Assembly (NCBI GenBank): GCA_009838175.1
Contig: VXSB01000020.1
Span: 1 to 56,504 of the forward strand
From: Chloroflexota bacterium
Lineage (GTDB): Bacteria > Chloroflexota > Dehalococcoidia > Lucifugimonadales > Lucifugimonadaceae
Length of the DNA stretch: 56,504 bases
Direction: 5' to 3'
The notes beneath the pieces were generated by a model. It was given only the letters and a program-made list of their open reading frames with translations, was not told the origin of the DNA and made no database searches. The position numbers and the translations under genes are program-made. Below, in pieces: positions 26,378 to 34,698 of this stretch (positions are counted from its first letter, which is position 1; each line of letters begins with the position of its first letter).

Positions 26378-27733
26378 ATGCAGACCACCGGGGCTCAGAC
26401 AGGACGCCAATCCGCACTGCCAGCGCTGTTCCGCGCAGTCGTCGATTCATGGCGTGTCCCTGATCTACGCTTCCGCATCCTATTCACGTTGGGCATCTTA
26501 GTCGCTTTCCGGTTCTTGGCTCACGTCCCGAACCCGGGTGTTGATCTGGAACTGCTCGAGCGGGCTTTTGAGGCCAATCCAGTGTTCGGGGTCCTAGACC
26601 TCTTCAGCGGTGGTGCGCTGAGCCAGCTCAGCATCGCGGCTATGGGTGTTTACCCGTACATCACCGCCTCAATTATTTTGCAGGTACTCACTCCCGTCAT
26701 CCCTCAACTCCGCGAGCTTTCGCGTGAAGGCGGAGAAGCTGGGCGTCGAACCCTCAACCGATATACCCACTACCTCACTGTGCCGTTGGCCATCCTTCAG
26801 GGTTGGGCGCTTCTCAACACTCTCGAGTTGCAAGGCGCAATCACTGGCATCGGTTTGGGCGGCGACGAAGCGATGAACACCGTTACCATCATCCTCTGCA
26901 TGACCGCCACGACGATGCTTTTGGTGTGGATGGGTGAGATCGTCACCGAAAAAGGTATCGGCAACGGAATATCGCTCATCATTTTTGCCGGTATTGTCGC
27001 ATCGTTGCCGCAGACAGCCGGTCAACTGTGGGCGCTTAGAGACCAGTCCTTCCAAGTGTCGATGCTGATCGCAATGATGCTGATCATCATCTTCGTGGTG
27101 GTTATCTTCAACGAAGCCCAGCGTCGTGTTCCTGTACAGTATGGTCGCAGCGTTTTCCGCGGTGGTCAGATGTACCGGCAAACTGGCGCATCGTTCATTC
27201 CGTTGCGTGTCAACGCCGCCGGCATGATCCCGCTGATCTTTGCATTCTCAATCGTCACGCTGCCCGCAACTATCGCTACCTACCTCGCAGATCCCGGTAG
27301 CAGTAGCTTCACAGCCCAAGCTGCGGCCTGGGTTACACGGACACTTACCTTTACCAGCGACCCATACTGGCTGCTCATCTTCGTTCTCACTGTAGGCTTC
27401 ACATTCTTCTACGCGCTAGTTGTGCACAACCAGCAGAACCTCGCGGAGAACCTACAGAGAAACGGCGGGTTCGTACCCGGAATACGCCCGGGACAACCGA
27501 CGCGAGACTATTTGATGCGCATAGTTTTGCGCATCACTTGGGGTGGTGCGATATTCCTCGGCGTAATCGCCATCACACCGTGGATTGCAAATCTTGTAAC
27601 TAACCTCGAAGCATCTCTTACGCTCATCCAAAGCACCAGCATGATCATCATGGTCGGCGTCGCACTTGACACGATGCGCCAACTCGAAGCGCAGTTGATG
27701 ATGCGCAACTACGAGGGATTCGTCAGGTCGTGA
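26378..27733 (+). CDS. secY: Preprotein translocase subunit SecY
   Basis: 451 aa integral membrane protein, the channel of the Sec translocon. Ten hydrophobic segments are visible from about residue 30. FSGGALSQLSIAAMGVYPYI, the cytosolic loop LNRYTHYLTV, GGQMYRQTGASFIPLRVNAAGMIPLIFA and a C-terminal RNYEGFVRS are diagnostic. It sits between rplO and adk, the common spc-operon order. Confidence 0.97.
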   Translation: MQTTGAQTGRQSALPALFRAVVDSWRVPDLRFRILFTLGILVAFRFLAHVPNPGVDLELLERAFEANPVFGVLDLFSGGALSQLSIAAMGVYPYITASIILQVLTPVIPQLRELSREGGEAGRRTLNRYTHYLTVPLAILQGWALLNTLELQGAITGIGLGGDEAMNTVTIILCMTATTMLLVWMGEIVTEKGIGNGISLIIFAGIVASLPQTAGQLWALRDQSFQVSMLIAMMLIIIFVVVIFNEAQRRVPVQYGRSVFRGGQMYRQTGASFIPLRVNAAGMIPLIFAFSIVTLPATIATYLADPGSSSFTAQAAAWVTRTLTFTSDPYWLLIFVLTVGFTFFYALVVHNQQNLAENLQRNGGFVPGIRPGQPTRDYLMRIVLRITWGGAIFLGVIAITPWIANLVTNLEASLTLIQSTSMIIMVGVALDTMRQLEAQLMMRNYEGFVRS

Positions 27734-27775
27734 CGTTCGCTGATGGGCAAGTTGATACGGCTGAGGGGTATTGAA

Positions 27776-28327
27776 GTGCGGATCGTATTTCTTGGACCTC
27801 CCGGCGCCGGCAAGGGTACGCAAGCCGGAATGTTGACGAGTGAACTCGGATACGTCCACCTGTCCACCGGCGATATGATCCGCGATGAAATGGGTCGCGG
27901 CACGGAGCTCGGCAAGTTCACCCAGACCTTTTACGACAAAGGCGATCTGGTGCCCGACGAGACGGTCATCGACATGATTAAAGAGCGCTTGGCAGGGGCC
28001 GAGAACGTCATCCTCGACGGCTTCCCGCGCACTGTGCCTCAAGCCGCTTCGCTCGACGACCAGTTGTATAGGATCGGTGTTTCACTCGACAAGGTCATCT
28101 ACTTCAGCGTCGATGTAGATGAGTTGATCGACCGTTTGGAAAAGCGTCGCGACATTGAGGGGCGCGTGGATGACGAACCGGAAGCGATTAGGCACCGTAT
28201 GGATGTGTACGATCGCGAAACCGCGCCCGTGGTTGACTACTACCGCGATGGTGACCGCGTCATCCAAATCGACGCGCTGGGAACCATTGATGAAGTCCGT
28301 GATCGGTTGATAGGCGCTCTGAAATAA
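27776..28327 (+). CDS. adk: Adenylate kinase, short-LID form
   Basis: 183 aa; AMP + ATP to 2 ADP. GTG 27776 (MRIVFLGPPGAGKGT) has GAGGGG at 27763-27768 seven bases upstream. An in-frame ATG at 27743 has no ribosome site and would add 11 unrelated residues. The P-loop is GPPGAGKGT; DGFPRTVPQA is the usual motif. The LID is short (RRDIEGRVDDEPEAIRHRM), without a zinc finger. Confidence 0.95.
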   Translation: MRIVFLGPPGAGKGTQAGMLTSELGYVHLSTGDMIRDEMGRGTELGKFTQTFYDKGDLVPDETVIDMIKERLAGAENVILDGFPRTVPQAASLDDQLYRIGVSLDKVIYFSVDVDELIDRLEKRRDIEGRVDDEPEAIRHRMDVYDRETAPVVDYYRDGDRVIQIDALGTIDEVRDRLIGALK

Positions 28328-28406
28328 GACTCGAGCCCATGGCGATCCGAAGAGGCGACCCGACGAAAAGAACCCGTTCGGTTACAATTGCGATTGAAGT
28401 TGCGTT

Positions 28407-29204
28407 TTGAAAGATAGTCTTACGAGCAATCAGGATACGGCTCGCCGTATCGCGCTCAAAAGCAAGCGCGAACTCGATGCAATGCGATCCGCGGGCCAAG
28501 TTGTCGCGGTGGCGTTGGATGCTGTGTTCGACGCTTTGGAGCCGGGAATAACTACTGCTGAACTTGACGATATCGCTCGTCGCACCATTCGCGCCGAAGG
28601 AGCGAAACCAGCGTTTTTGGGCCTTTACGGTTTTCCTGCGGTAGCCTGCATCTCGATCAATGCTGAGATCGTCCACGGCATCCCAGGTGAACGAATAGTG
28701 TCCGATGGCGATCTGGTAAGCGTAGACTGCGGTGCGATTGTCGATGGTTTCTATAGCGATCACGCGCGGACAGCCGTCGCCGGAGATAATGCCGATGATG
28801 AGCGGTTAAGACTGGTGGATATTTGCCGAGAATCTTTGCTGCAAGGCATCGAGCAGTGCGTACCGCACAATCGAGTTGGCGATATATCCAACGCGGTTGA
28901 GCAGTTTGTTCGTGATGCTGGTTTCGAACTAGTTCGCGAGTACGTCGGACATGGCGTCGGACGTGAGTTGCACGAAGCACCGCCGGTGCCGAACGTTGGC
29001 AACGCAGGGACTGGCCCCTTGCTGATGGAAGGTATGACAATAGCTATCGAACCGATGATAATGTCGGGTTCTTGGGAGACCAAAGTTCTCGACGATGGCT
29101 GGACTGTCGTTACCGCGGATGGCTCGCTATCTGCGCACTTTGAACATACCGTGGCGATCACCGCTGATGGGCCAGAGGTCCTGACCTCCGCCCGAAACGG
29201 TTGA
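28407..29204 (+). CDS. map: Methionine aminopeptidase, type I
   Basis: 265 aa enzyme removing initiator Met. The metal ligands Asp107 (VDCG), Asp118 (FYSDHA), His182 ([10 protein letters not shown]), Glu215 (IEPM) and Glu246 (EHT) are all present, and His90 matches the substrate-binding His. The only possible start before the conserved core is TTG 28407, preceded by an in-frame stop four codons upstream and a poor ribosome site. Confidence 0.95.
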   Translation: MKDSLTSNQDTARRIALKSKRELDAMRSAGQVVAVALDAVFDALEPGITTAELDDIARRTIRAEGAKPAFLGLYGFPAVACISINAEIVHGIPGERIVSDGDLVSVDCGAIVDGFYSDHARTAVAGDNADDERLRLVDICRESLLQGIEQCVPHNRVGDISNAVEQFVRDAGFELVREYVGHGVGRELHEAPPVPNVGNAGTGPLLMEGMTIAIEPMIMSGSWETKVLDDGWTVVTADGSLSAHFEHTVAITADGPEVLTSARNG

Positions 29205-29230
29205 TCCCAACACGCTGGATTGGTGCAAAC

Positions 29231-29449
29231 ATGCCCAAAAAAGAAGCAATAGAAGTACAGGGAACCGTTACGGAAGCGCATCCCAACGCTTACTTTCGCG
29301 TGCGACTCCCTAACGACCACGTGGTCCTCGCCCACGCATCTGGGAGGATCCGCAAGAACTACATCCGCATCTTGCCTGGCGACAACGTCATGGTGGAACT
29401 CTCACCATACGACTTGACGCGTGGCAGGATCACCTATCGGTTCCGCTAA
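29231..29449 (+). CDS. infA: Translation initiation factor IF-1
   Basis: 72 aa OB-fold factor that blocks the A site during initiation. ATG 29231 ([13 protein letters not shown]) is the family start. [19 protein letters not shown] and the C-terminal [13 protein letters not shown] are diagnostic. The usual map-infA-rpmJ-rpsM order is kept. Confidence 0.96.
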   Translation: MPKKEAIEVQGTVTEAHPNAYFRVRLPNDHVVLAHASGRIRKNYIRILPGDNVMVELSPYDLTRGRITYRFR

Positions 29450-29469
29450 AACGCGAACGAGGTAACGAA

Positions 29470-29586
29470 ATGAAGGTCAGAGCTTCAGTAAAAGCGAAAC
29501 AACCTGGCAGCCGCGTCGTGCGCCGCAAAGGGCGCGTGTACGTCATCAACAAGCAAAACCCGCGCTTCAAACAGCGTCAAGGTTAA
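29470..29586 (+). CDS. rpmJ: 50S ribosomal protein L36, zinc-free type
   Basis: 38 aa between infA and rps[14 protein letters not shown] and the ending FKQRQG are L36. The four zinc ligands (three Cys and one His) of the common form are all replaced, making this the zinc-independent type. GAGGT lies a few bases upstream of ATG 29470. Confidence 0.95.
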   Translation: MKVRASVKAKQPGSRVVRRKGRVYVINKQNPRFKQRQG

Positions 29587-29603
29587 ACCTGAGGAGCATT
29601 GCA

Positions 29604-29987
29604 ATGGCAATCATCGCAGGAGTGAACATCCCGGACAACCTTCGGGTGGTTATCGGCCTCACATCGATCTACGGCATCGGACGTAAACGCGCGGCCGACA
29701 TAACCGCGAACCTAGGCATCGAAGCCAGCAGGCGTATGCGTGACCTGAGCGACGAGGACTTGGCAAGCATCAGAACCAGCATCGACCGTGCAGGCATCGC
29801 GATCGAAGGTGATCTTCGCCGCGAAAATCAGATGAATGTCCGCCGATTGGCAGACATTCAGAGCTACCGAGGCCAGCGTCACCGGCGCGGCTTGCCGGTG
29901 CGAGGCCAACGAACAAAGACGAACGCTCGAACCAAGCGCGGACGTCGGCAGACTGTCGCTGGCAAGCGCCGGGCACCTTCCCACTAG
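29604..29987 (+). CDS. rpsM: 30S ribosomal protein S13
   Basis: 127 aa head protein contacting the P-site t[27 protein letters not shown] and the basic [19 protein letters not shown] tail are diagnostic. GAGGAG lies upstream of the ATG. Confidence 0.97.
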   Translation: MAIIAGVNIPDNLRVVIGLTSIYGIGRKRAADITANLGIEASRRMRDLSDEDLASIRTSIDRAGIAIEGDLRRENQMNVRRLADIQSYRGQRHRRGLPVRGQRTKTNARTKRGRRQTVAGKRRAPSH

Positions 29988-30066
29988 ACCCATCGATGGC
30001 CGCTTGGTCGCCATCACCTTGGTCGCCGTCACGTTAATAGGAGCAACAGGAGCAACAATCTAGGCT

Positions 30067-30450
30067 ATGCCCAGAACTCGACGAAGAAGCAGAGAGCGCA
30101 AATTCGTGCCGCAAGGTCGCGTGTACATCATCGCGACTTTCAACAACACTTTGATCACATTCACCGATCCGAACGGCGACGTGGTTTCGCAAAGCAGTTC
30201 TGGTGCAATGGGATTCCGCGGTTCTCGCAAGAAAACCGCGTTTGCCGCGCAACGAGCTGGTGAATCGGCTGCTCGAGCGGCGATCACTCACGGAATGCGC
30301 ACCGTGGACGTAATGGTCAAGGGACCCGGCAATGGCCGAGAATCCGCCATCCGCGCGATAGCAGGCGCCGGCATCCGCGTGAACTCCATCAGCGATCAAA
30401 CTCCGATACCGCACAACGGATGCAGGCCACCGAAGAGGCGACGCGTCTAA
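30067..30450 (+). CDS. rpsK: 30S ribosomal protein S11
   Basis: 127 aa platform protein at the mRNA exit. [21 protein letters not shown], the [12 protein letters not shown] segment and [19 protein letters not shown] are diagnostic. It is separated from rpsM by 79 bp holding two short direct repeats (GGTCGCC, GGAGCAACA). Confidence 0.97.
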   Translation: MPRTRRRSRERKFVPQGRVYIIATFNNTLITFTDPNGDVVSQSSSGAMGFRGSRKKTAFAAQRAGESAARAAITHGMRTVDVMVKGPGNGRESAIRAIAGAGIRVNSISDQTPIPHNGCRPPKRRRV

Positions 30451-30480
30451 GGCGACTGATTATCCGAAAACACTGTTGTA

Positions 30481-30513
30481 GCGAACCCCGACCACAAGAA
30501 TCGTCGGGTTTGC
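30481..30513 (+). other. Stem-loop between rpsK and rpsD
   Basis: GCGAACCCCGAC pairs with GTCGGGTTTGC (30503-30513) across a 10-nt loop, with one bulge and one mismatch. It lies in the 205-bp gap before rpsD. It may act as an attenuator or as a leader structure for autoregulation by S4; no strong T-tract follows. Confidence 0.4.
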
Positions 30514-30655
30514 TTGCAGATTAGCGTCAAAACTGTCATCGCAGGTAAAGGCTGAATTTAGAATCAAGAGGTTAGCGTGTAACCGGACATCGCTGGTTCG
30601 CCGTTGGCATCGTGCTTAAGCATCACTCGGTTCTACACGAAAAACAGGGACGGTA

Positions 30656-31312
30656 ATGGCAAGAAACACAAATCCGGTTTGCAAGATATGCAAATCACAG
30701 GGAGAAAAGCTCTTTTTGAAGGGCGAGCGTTGCTACACGCCCAAGTGTGCTGTCGATCGTTCCCGCGACAGTTCCGGACGCCGAGCTCCTGGCGGCCCCG
30801 CCGGTGCCCAACGCCGTCGCCGTCGCCTCTCCGATCATGGCATCCAGCTTCAGCAGAAGCAGAAAGCCCGACACATATACGGCATCTACGAAAGACAATT
30901 CCGAGGCGTGTTCGACGAAGCCGCCCGACAAACAGGCGTCACTGGTTCCAACCTCCTAAAACTGTTGGAACGCAGGCTTGACAATGTCGTATACCGAGCT
31001 GGCTTTGCGACCTCGCGGCCGCAAGCTCGTCAGACTGTCAACCATGGTCACATCGTGGTCAATGGCAAAAAAGTTGATATTCCTTCCTTCATCGTGAAAC
31101 CCGGCGATGTCGTGGGATGGCGCGAAAAGTCTAAAAGCTCCGGCCTTTTCAAAGCTGCTAGCGACAACGTTGGCCGGCGCCGTCAAGCCACCAACTGGAT
31201 CACCGTCGACTCCGACAACTTGACTGCGGCCATCGACGCAGTCCCTGCTGAGGATGACATCGACACGACCATCGACACCAGAATGATCGTCGAGTACTAC
31301 TCAAGGAGATAG
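30656..31312 (+). CDS. rpsD: 30S ribosomal protein S4, zinc-binding type
   Basis: 218 aa primary 16S-binding protein. The N-terminal zinc finger is intact (Cys9, Cys12, Cys26, Cys31), in contrast to the zinc-free S14 and L36 here. The S4 domain includes LERRLDNVVYRAGFATSRPQARQ and HIVVNGKKVDIPS. About 10 residues near 165-180 and the spacing before the C-terminal YYSRR are slightly extended. Confidence 0.97.
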   Translation: MARNTNPVCKICKSQGEKLFLKGERCYTPKCAVDRSRDSSGRRAPGGPAGAQRRRRRLSDHGIQLQQKQKARHIYGIYERQFRGVFDEAARQTGVTGSNLLKLLERRLDNVVYRAGFATSRPQARQTVNHGHIVVNGKKVDIPSFIVKPGDVVGWREKSKSSGLFKAASDNVGRRRQATNWITVDSDNLTAAIDAVPAEDDIDTTIDTRMIVEYYSRR

Positions 31313-31321
31313 ACGAGGAAT

Positions 31322-32311
31322 ATGATCAGCGGCATCCGCTCGCCAATCGCAACCACCGTCCAATTCGCGGACGAAGCAGAAGAGTACGTCCCTCAACTCG
31401 AGGTAGTCGAATCCACCGAAACGTACGGTAAGTTCCAGATCGCAGGTTTGGAGCGAGGCTGGGGCACCACCTTGGGCAACGGTCTGCGGAGAGTTCTGCT
31501 CGGCTCAATGCCGGGCACTGCAATCACCTCCGCACGCATCGTCGGACAGCAACACGAATACGGCTCCGTGCCACACATGCGCGAGGGCATCGGCGAATTT
31601 CTCATCAACGCCAAAGGCATTCGAATACGTGCCCGTGCTGAGACGACTCAGAAAGTTTTGACGCTTTACGCTTCCGGCGAAGGTGAAGTTGTCGCCGGCG
31701 ACATCAAACCGCACAGCGTCTTCGAAATCGTAAATCCCGAACATCATTTGGCTACCCTGGATGCCGATGAAGGTGAACTGGTCGTCACGTTTGGAGTTGA
31801 AAAAGGCGAAGGTTACCGGGCATTTGATCACGAAGAAGCCGCCGGCCACGGCATCTTGCCGGTCGACGCTATCTTCACCCCCGTCTTGAAGGCCAACTAC
31901 GAAGTTGAAGGTATGTCCGGACGTCTGTCTGGCAGAGACTTGCTGACAATCGAAATCTGGACCGATCGTACGATCGAGCCGATCGATGCTCTCCGTACGG
32001 CCGCTGATATCTTCAAATCCAAGCTCGACATAATCACCGCGCAACCCGAATCGGACGATCAACCAGCTTCGGACGCAATGTCGGAACTCTTGGAGACCGA
32101 GATTAAAGACTTGGGTGACCAACTGAGTTCTCGTATCATCAACGCGCTTTCGCGTTATCCGATCAGAACTCTGGGTGAGCTGATGCGGTTCACGCCAGAG
32201 ACGCTCAAGCAAGAAGTTCGCAACTTCGGTGAAGTATCGTTCCGAGAGCTGCGTGATTTCATGGTCGAAAAAGAACTGTGGCCCGCGGAGGAGGAAGAAC
32301 AGCCCGAGTAG
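31322..32311 (+). CDS. rpoA: DNA-directed RNA polymerase subunit alpha
   Basis: 329 aa. The N-terminal dimerisation domain (about 20-235) has GWGTTLGNGLRRVLL and the usual beta'-contact region. A linker leads to the C-terminal domain (about 265-320), with LSRYPIRTLGELMRFTPETL and NFGEVSFRELRDFM, for UP-element and activator contact. It starts 10 bp after rpsD. Confidence 0.97.
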   Translation: MISGIRSPIATTVQFADEAEEYVPQLEVVESTETYGKFQIAGLERGWGTTLGNGLRRVLLGSMPGTAITSARIVGQQHEYGSVPHMREGIGEFLINAKGIRIRARAETTQKVLTLYASGEGEVVAGDIKPHSVFEIVNPEHHLATLDADEGELVVTFGVEKGEGYRAFDHEEAAGHGILPVDAIFTPVLKANYEVEGMSGRLSGRDLLTIEIWTDRTIEPIDALRTAADIFKSKLDIITAQPESDDQPASDAMSELLETEIKDLGDQLSSRIINALSRYPIRTLGELMRFTPETLKQEVRNFGEVSFRELRDFMVEKELWPAEEEEQPE

Positions 32312-32353
32312 CCACTCGCGACCGTCGAACAAGCTGGGGAGTATCTGGACAAA

Positions 32354-32707
32354 ATGCGACATCGCCGATCAGGACGTAAATTCGGCAGGGCAACTGCCCA
32401 ACGAAGGGCCATGTTCCGTTTAATGGTCACCGATCTACTTCGTCACGAAGTGATCAAGACCACGCACGCCAAATCCAAGGAAGTGGCTCCGTTGGCGGAA
32501 AAGATGCTCACTCACGCGAAGCGCGGTGGTCTGCACAACCGACGTCACGCCGCCTCTTTCATCACGGACAAAGAAGTGCTGTCCAAGGCTTTCGACGAAT
32601 TGGCTGATCGATATCGGGATCGAGATGGTGGATACACCCGCATCATCAAACTCGGAAAGCGCCAAGGCGATTCCGCCGAAATGGCACTCATCGAACTAGT
32701 CGACTAA
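32354..32707 (+). CDS. rplQ: 50S ribosomal protein L17
   Basis: 117 aa. MRHRRSGRKFGRATAQRRAM and the C-terminal RIIKLGKRQGDSAEMALIELV are diagnostic. It closes the alpha-operon order directly after rpoA. Confidence 0.97.
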   Translation: MRHRRSGRKFGRATAQRRAMFRLMVTDLLRHEVIKTTHAKSKEVAPLAEKMLTHAKRGGLHNRRHAASFITDKEVLSKAFDELADRYRDRDGGYTRIIKLGKRQGDSAEMALIELVD

Positions 32708-32748
32708 TTTCAATCCTTGCCTTGCGTCGTTGAGGGGCGTCACCCACA

Positions 32749-33525
32749 ATGCGAATAGCGTTGATTGTCGAGTACGATGGCGCTGATTTCAGTGGATCCC
32801 AGTTCCAGCTAAACACCCGAACAGTTCAGGGCGAATTGGAAACCGCGGCCGCGACTATCTTCGGGGAGAAAAGCGGCCGCATCAGCCTCGCAAGCCGCAC
32901 CGACTCCGGCGTCCACGCATTTGGCCAGGTCGCTTCACTCGACGTAGAAACGCGATTGTCGAATGAAGAAATGCGCCATGCTATGAACGGCAATCTGCCA
33001 TCGGATCTCTGTGTGAAGCTCGTCAAGCTTGTCCCAGCCAATTTCGATCCGCGACGCAACGCCGTTGCGCGTGAATACAGATACGCGATCAATGACGGCC
33101 CGACACATTCGCCGATCCGCAGGCGGCGTGAATACTACGTTAACCGGCGCTTGGATGTTACGGCTATGGCAGACGCGGCACGAAACTTCACTGGCGTTCA
33201 CGACTTCGCGTCCTTCGCTGCGAGTACAGCACATCCTGTTTCAACAGTGCGACACGTGGAATCCGCAACTGTGACCCGCGATACCGAGGATCGTATCGCT
33301 TTCGATATCCGCGCAAACGCGTTCGTTCGTCAACAGATCCGCCGCATGGTCGCAGCTCTGATCGCGGTGGGCAACGGGTCAAAAAACGAGGATTGGATCG
33401 TGTCGTTGATCAATCATCCAAGGCGAGACTCCGCTTCACAAAACGCCCCGCCTCACGGCTTAACGTTGATGCGCGTCGAGTATCCTACAGACCTTTCGCT
33501 GACATTAAATCCTGTTGTGGCGTGA
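32749..33525 (+). CDS. truA: tRNA pseudouridine synthase A (38-40)
   Basis: 258 aa enzyme forming pseudouridine in the anticodon arm. The catalytic Asp52 lies in SLASRTDSGVHAFGQ. EYDGADFSGSQFQ, AREYRYAI and IRANAFVRQQIRRMV are conserved. It is placed between rplQ and rplM, a common arrangement. Confidence 0.96.
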   Translation: MRIALIVEYDGADFSGSQFQLNTRTVQGELETAAATIFGEKSGRISLASRTDSGVHAFGQVASLDVETRLSNEEMRHAMNGNLPSDLCVKLVKLVPANFDPRRNAVAREYRYAINDGPTHSPIRRRREYYVNRRLDVTAMADAARNFTGVHDFASFAASTAHPVSTVRHVESATVTRDTEDRIAFDIRANAFVRQQIRRMVAALIAVGNGSKNEDWIVSLINHPRRDSASQNAPPHGLTLMRVEYPTDLSLTLNPVVA

Positions 33526-33583
33526 GTAACGATCGCGAAATCAGGGTGAAACTTGGGCTGACGCAAATTAGAATCGATATGTT

Positions 33584-34048
33584 ATGCCAACCAAATTGAA
33601 GCACTACAACCCCAGCGCGTCAGAGTTAAACAACCGATGGCGCGTGTTTGACGCTGATGGCAAGGTGCTTGGCCGACTAGCCAGTGAGATCGCCATGGTA
33701 TTGATGGGAAAGCATAAAGCCGATTACGTCCCGCACATGGCATCGGGAGACTTCGTCATCGTCGTCAACGCAGACAAAGTCGAGTTGACTGGTCACAAGG
33801 ATGAACAGAAGTTTTACCGACGTCACAGCCAGTACCCCGGCAATCTGAAAGAGATCCCGTATTCCCGGATGTCAGAACGCACTCCTGAGCGGGTCATCGA
33901 ACTGGCTGTCAGAGGCATGTTGCCCAAGAACAAGCTTGGACGAAAGATGTTGACCCGACTGAAAGTCTACGCCGGTCCAGAGCATCCCCACTCGGCGCAA
34001 GTTATCGGTTCTGAGCGCGCCGAGATGCGAGAAGCGGGCGAGCAATAG
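33584..34048 (+). CDS. rplM: 50S ribosomal protein L13
   Basis: 154 aa early-assembly protein. RWRVFDADGKVLGRLASEIA, HMASGDFVIVVNADKVELTG and MLPKNKLGRKMLTRLKVYAG are diagnostic. About 10 residues at the C-terminus extend beyond the usual end. Confidence 0.97.
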   Translation: MPTKLKHYNPSASELNNRWRVFDADGKVLGRLASEIAMVLMGKHKADYVPHMASGDFVIVVNADKVELTGHKDEQKFYRRHSQYPGNLKEIPYSRMSERTPERVIELAVRGMLPKNKLGRKMLTRLKVYAGPEHPHSAQVIGSERAEMREAGEQ

Positions 34049-34082
34049 ACCCCCATTGGTCGGACAATTTCGTGGGAACCCA

Positions 34083-34126
34083 ACAGATAGTCCATTCTTC
34101 AGGTCCGCGAACGCGAGACTATCTGT
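34083..34126 (+). promoter_or_regulatory. Perfect 10-bp stem-loop in the rplM-rpsI gap
   Basis: ACAGATAGTC (34083-34092) pairs perfectly with GACTATCTGT (34117-34126) around a 24-nt loop. It ends about 18 bp upstream of the rpsI ribosome site (GAGGAG, 34145-34150). It could be a regulatory leader for S9 or a processing site. Confidence 0.45.
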
Positions 34127-34156
34127 GCGTTGATACAACCGATTGAGGAGCGCAAC

Positions 34157-34564
34157 TTGACCACCGAAACCGAGGATACCAACTACTACTACGGCACTGG
34201 TCGGCGTAAGACCTCCGTCGCCCGGGTACGGGTTTACAACCGAGCCGGTGGCGTAACCGTCAACGGAAAACCGTTGAATGAGGCCATCTCCGTGGATCAA
34301 TGGTTGTCGGACGCACTGAAGCCATTGGCTGTCACCGAACTCGCCGGCAAAGTTTCCGTCGTGGCAAAGACGCAAGGCGGCGGTGCCCACGGCCAAGCCG
34401 TCGCTCTCTCACACGGCTTGGCGCGAGCATTGATCGCCTTCGATCCGCAATTGAGGCCTGTATTGAAGAGCCACAAACTCTTGACTCGCGATCCCAGAAT
34501 GCGTGAATCGAAGAAGTACGGTCTTAAACGGGCACGTAAAGCTCCGCAGTACACCAAACGTTAA
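34157..34564 (+). CDS. rpsI: 30S ribosomal protein S9
   Basis: 135 aa; its C-terminal KR contacts P-site tRNA. TTG 34157 (MTTETEDTNYYYGTGRRK) sits six bases after GAGGAG. An earlier in-frame TTG at 34130 would put that ribosome site inside the gene. GRRKTSVARVRV, GGAHGQAVALSHGLARAL and the ending RKAPQYTKR are diagnostic. Confidence 0.95.
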   Translation: MTTETEDTNYYYGTGRRKTSVARVRVYNRAGGVTVNGKPLNEAISVDQWLSDALKPLAVTELAGKVSVVAKTQGGGAHGQAVALSHGLARALIAFDPQLRPVLKSHKLLTRDPRMRESKKYGLKRARKAPQYTKR

Positions 34565-34698
34565 ATTCCGCTTCTACGTATGTCGTTTTGACGCGCGACT
34601 GCTCGATGCACACGCCGCGCTGGAATTGAACAATCTTGCATCGGAAACGTAGCATTTCAGCTATGCGGAATCGCACAATCCTCAGTAGGAAGCTATGT

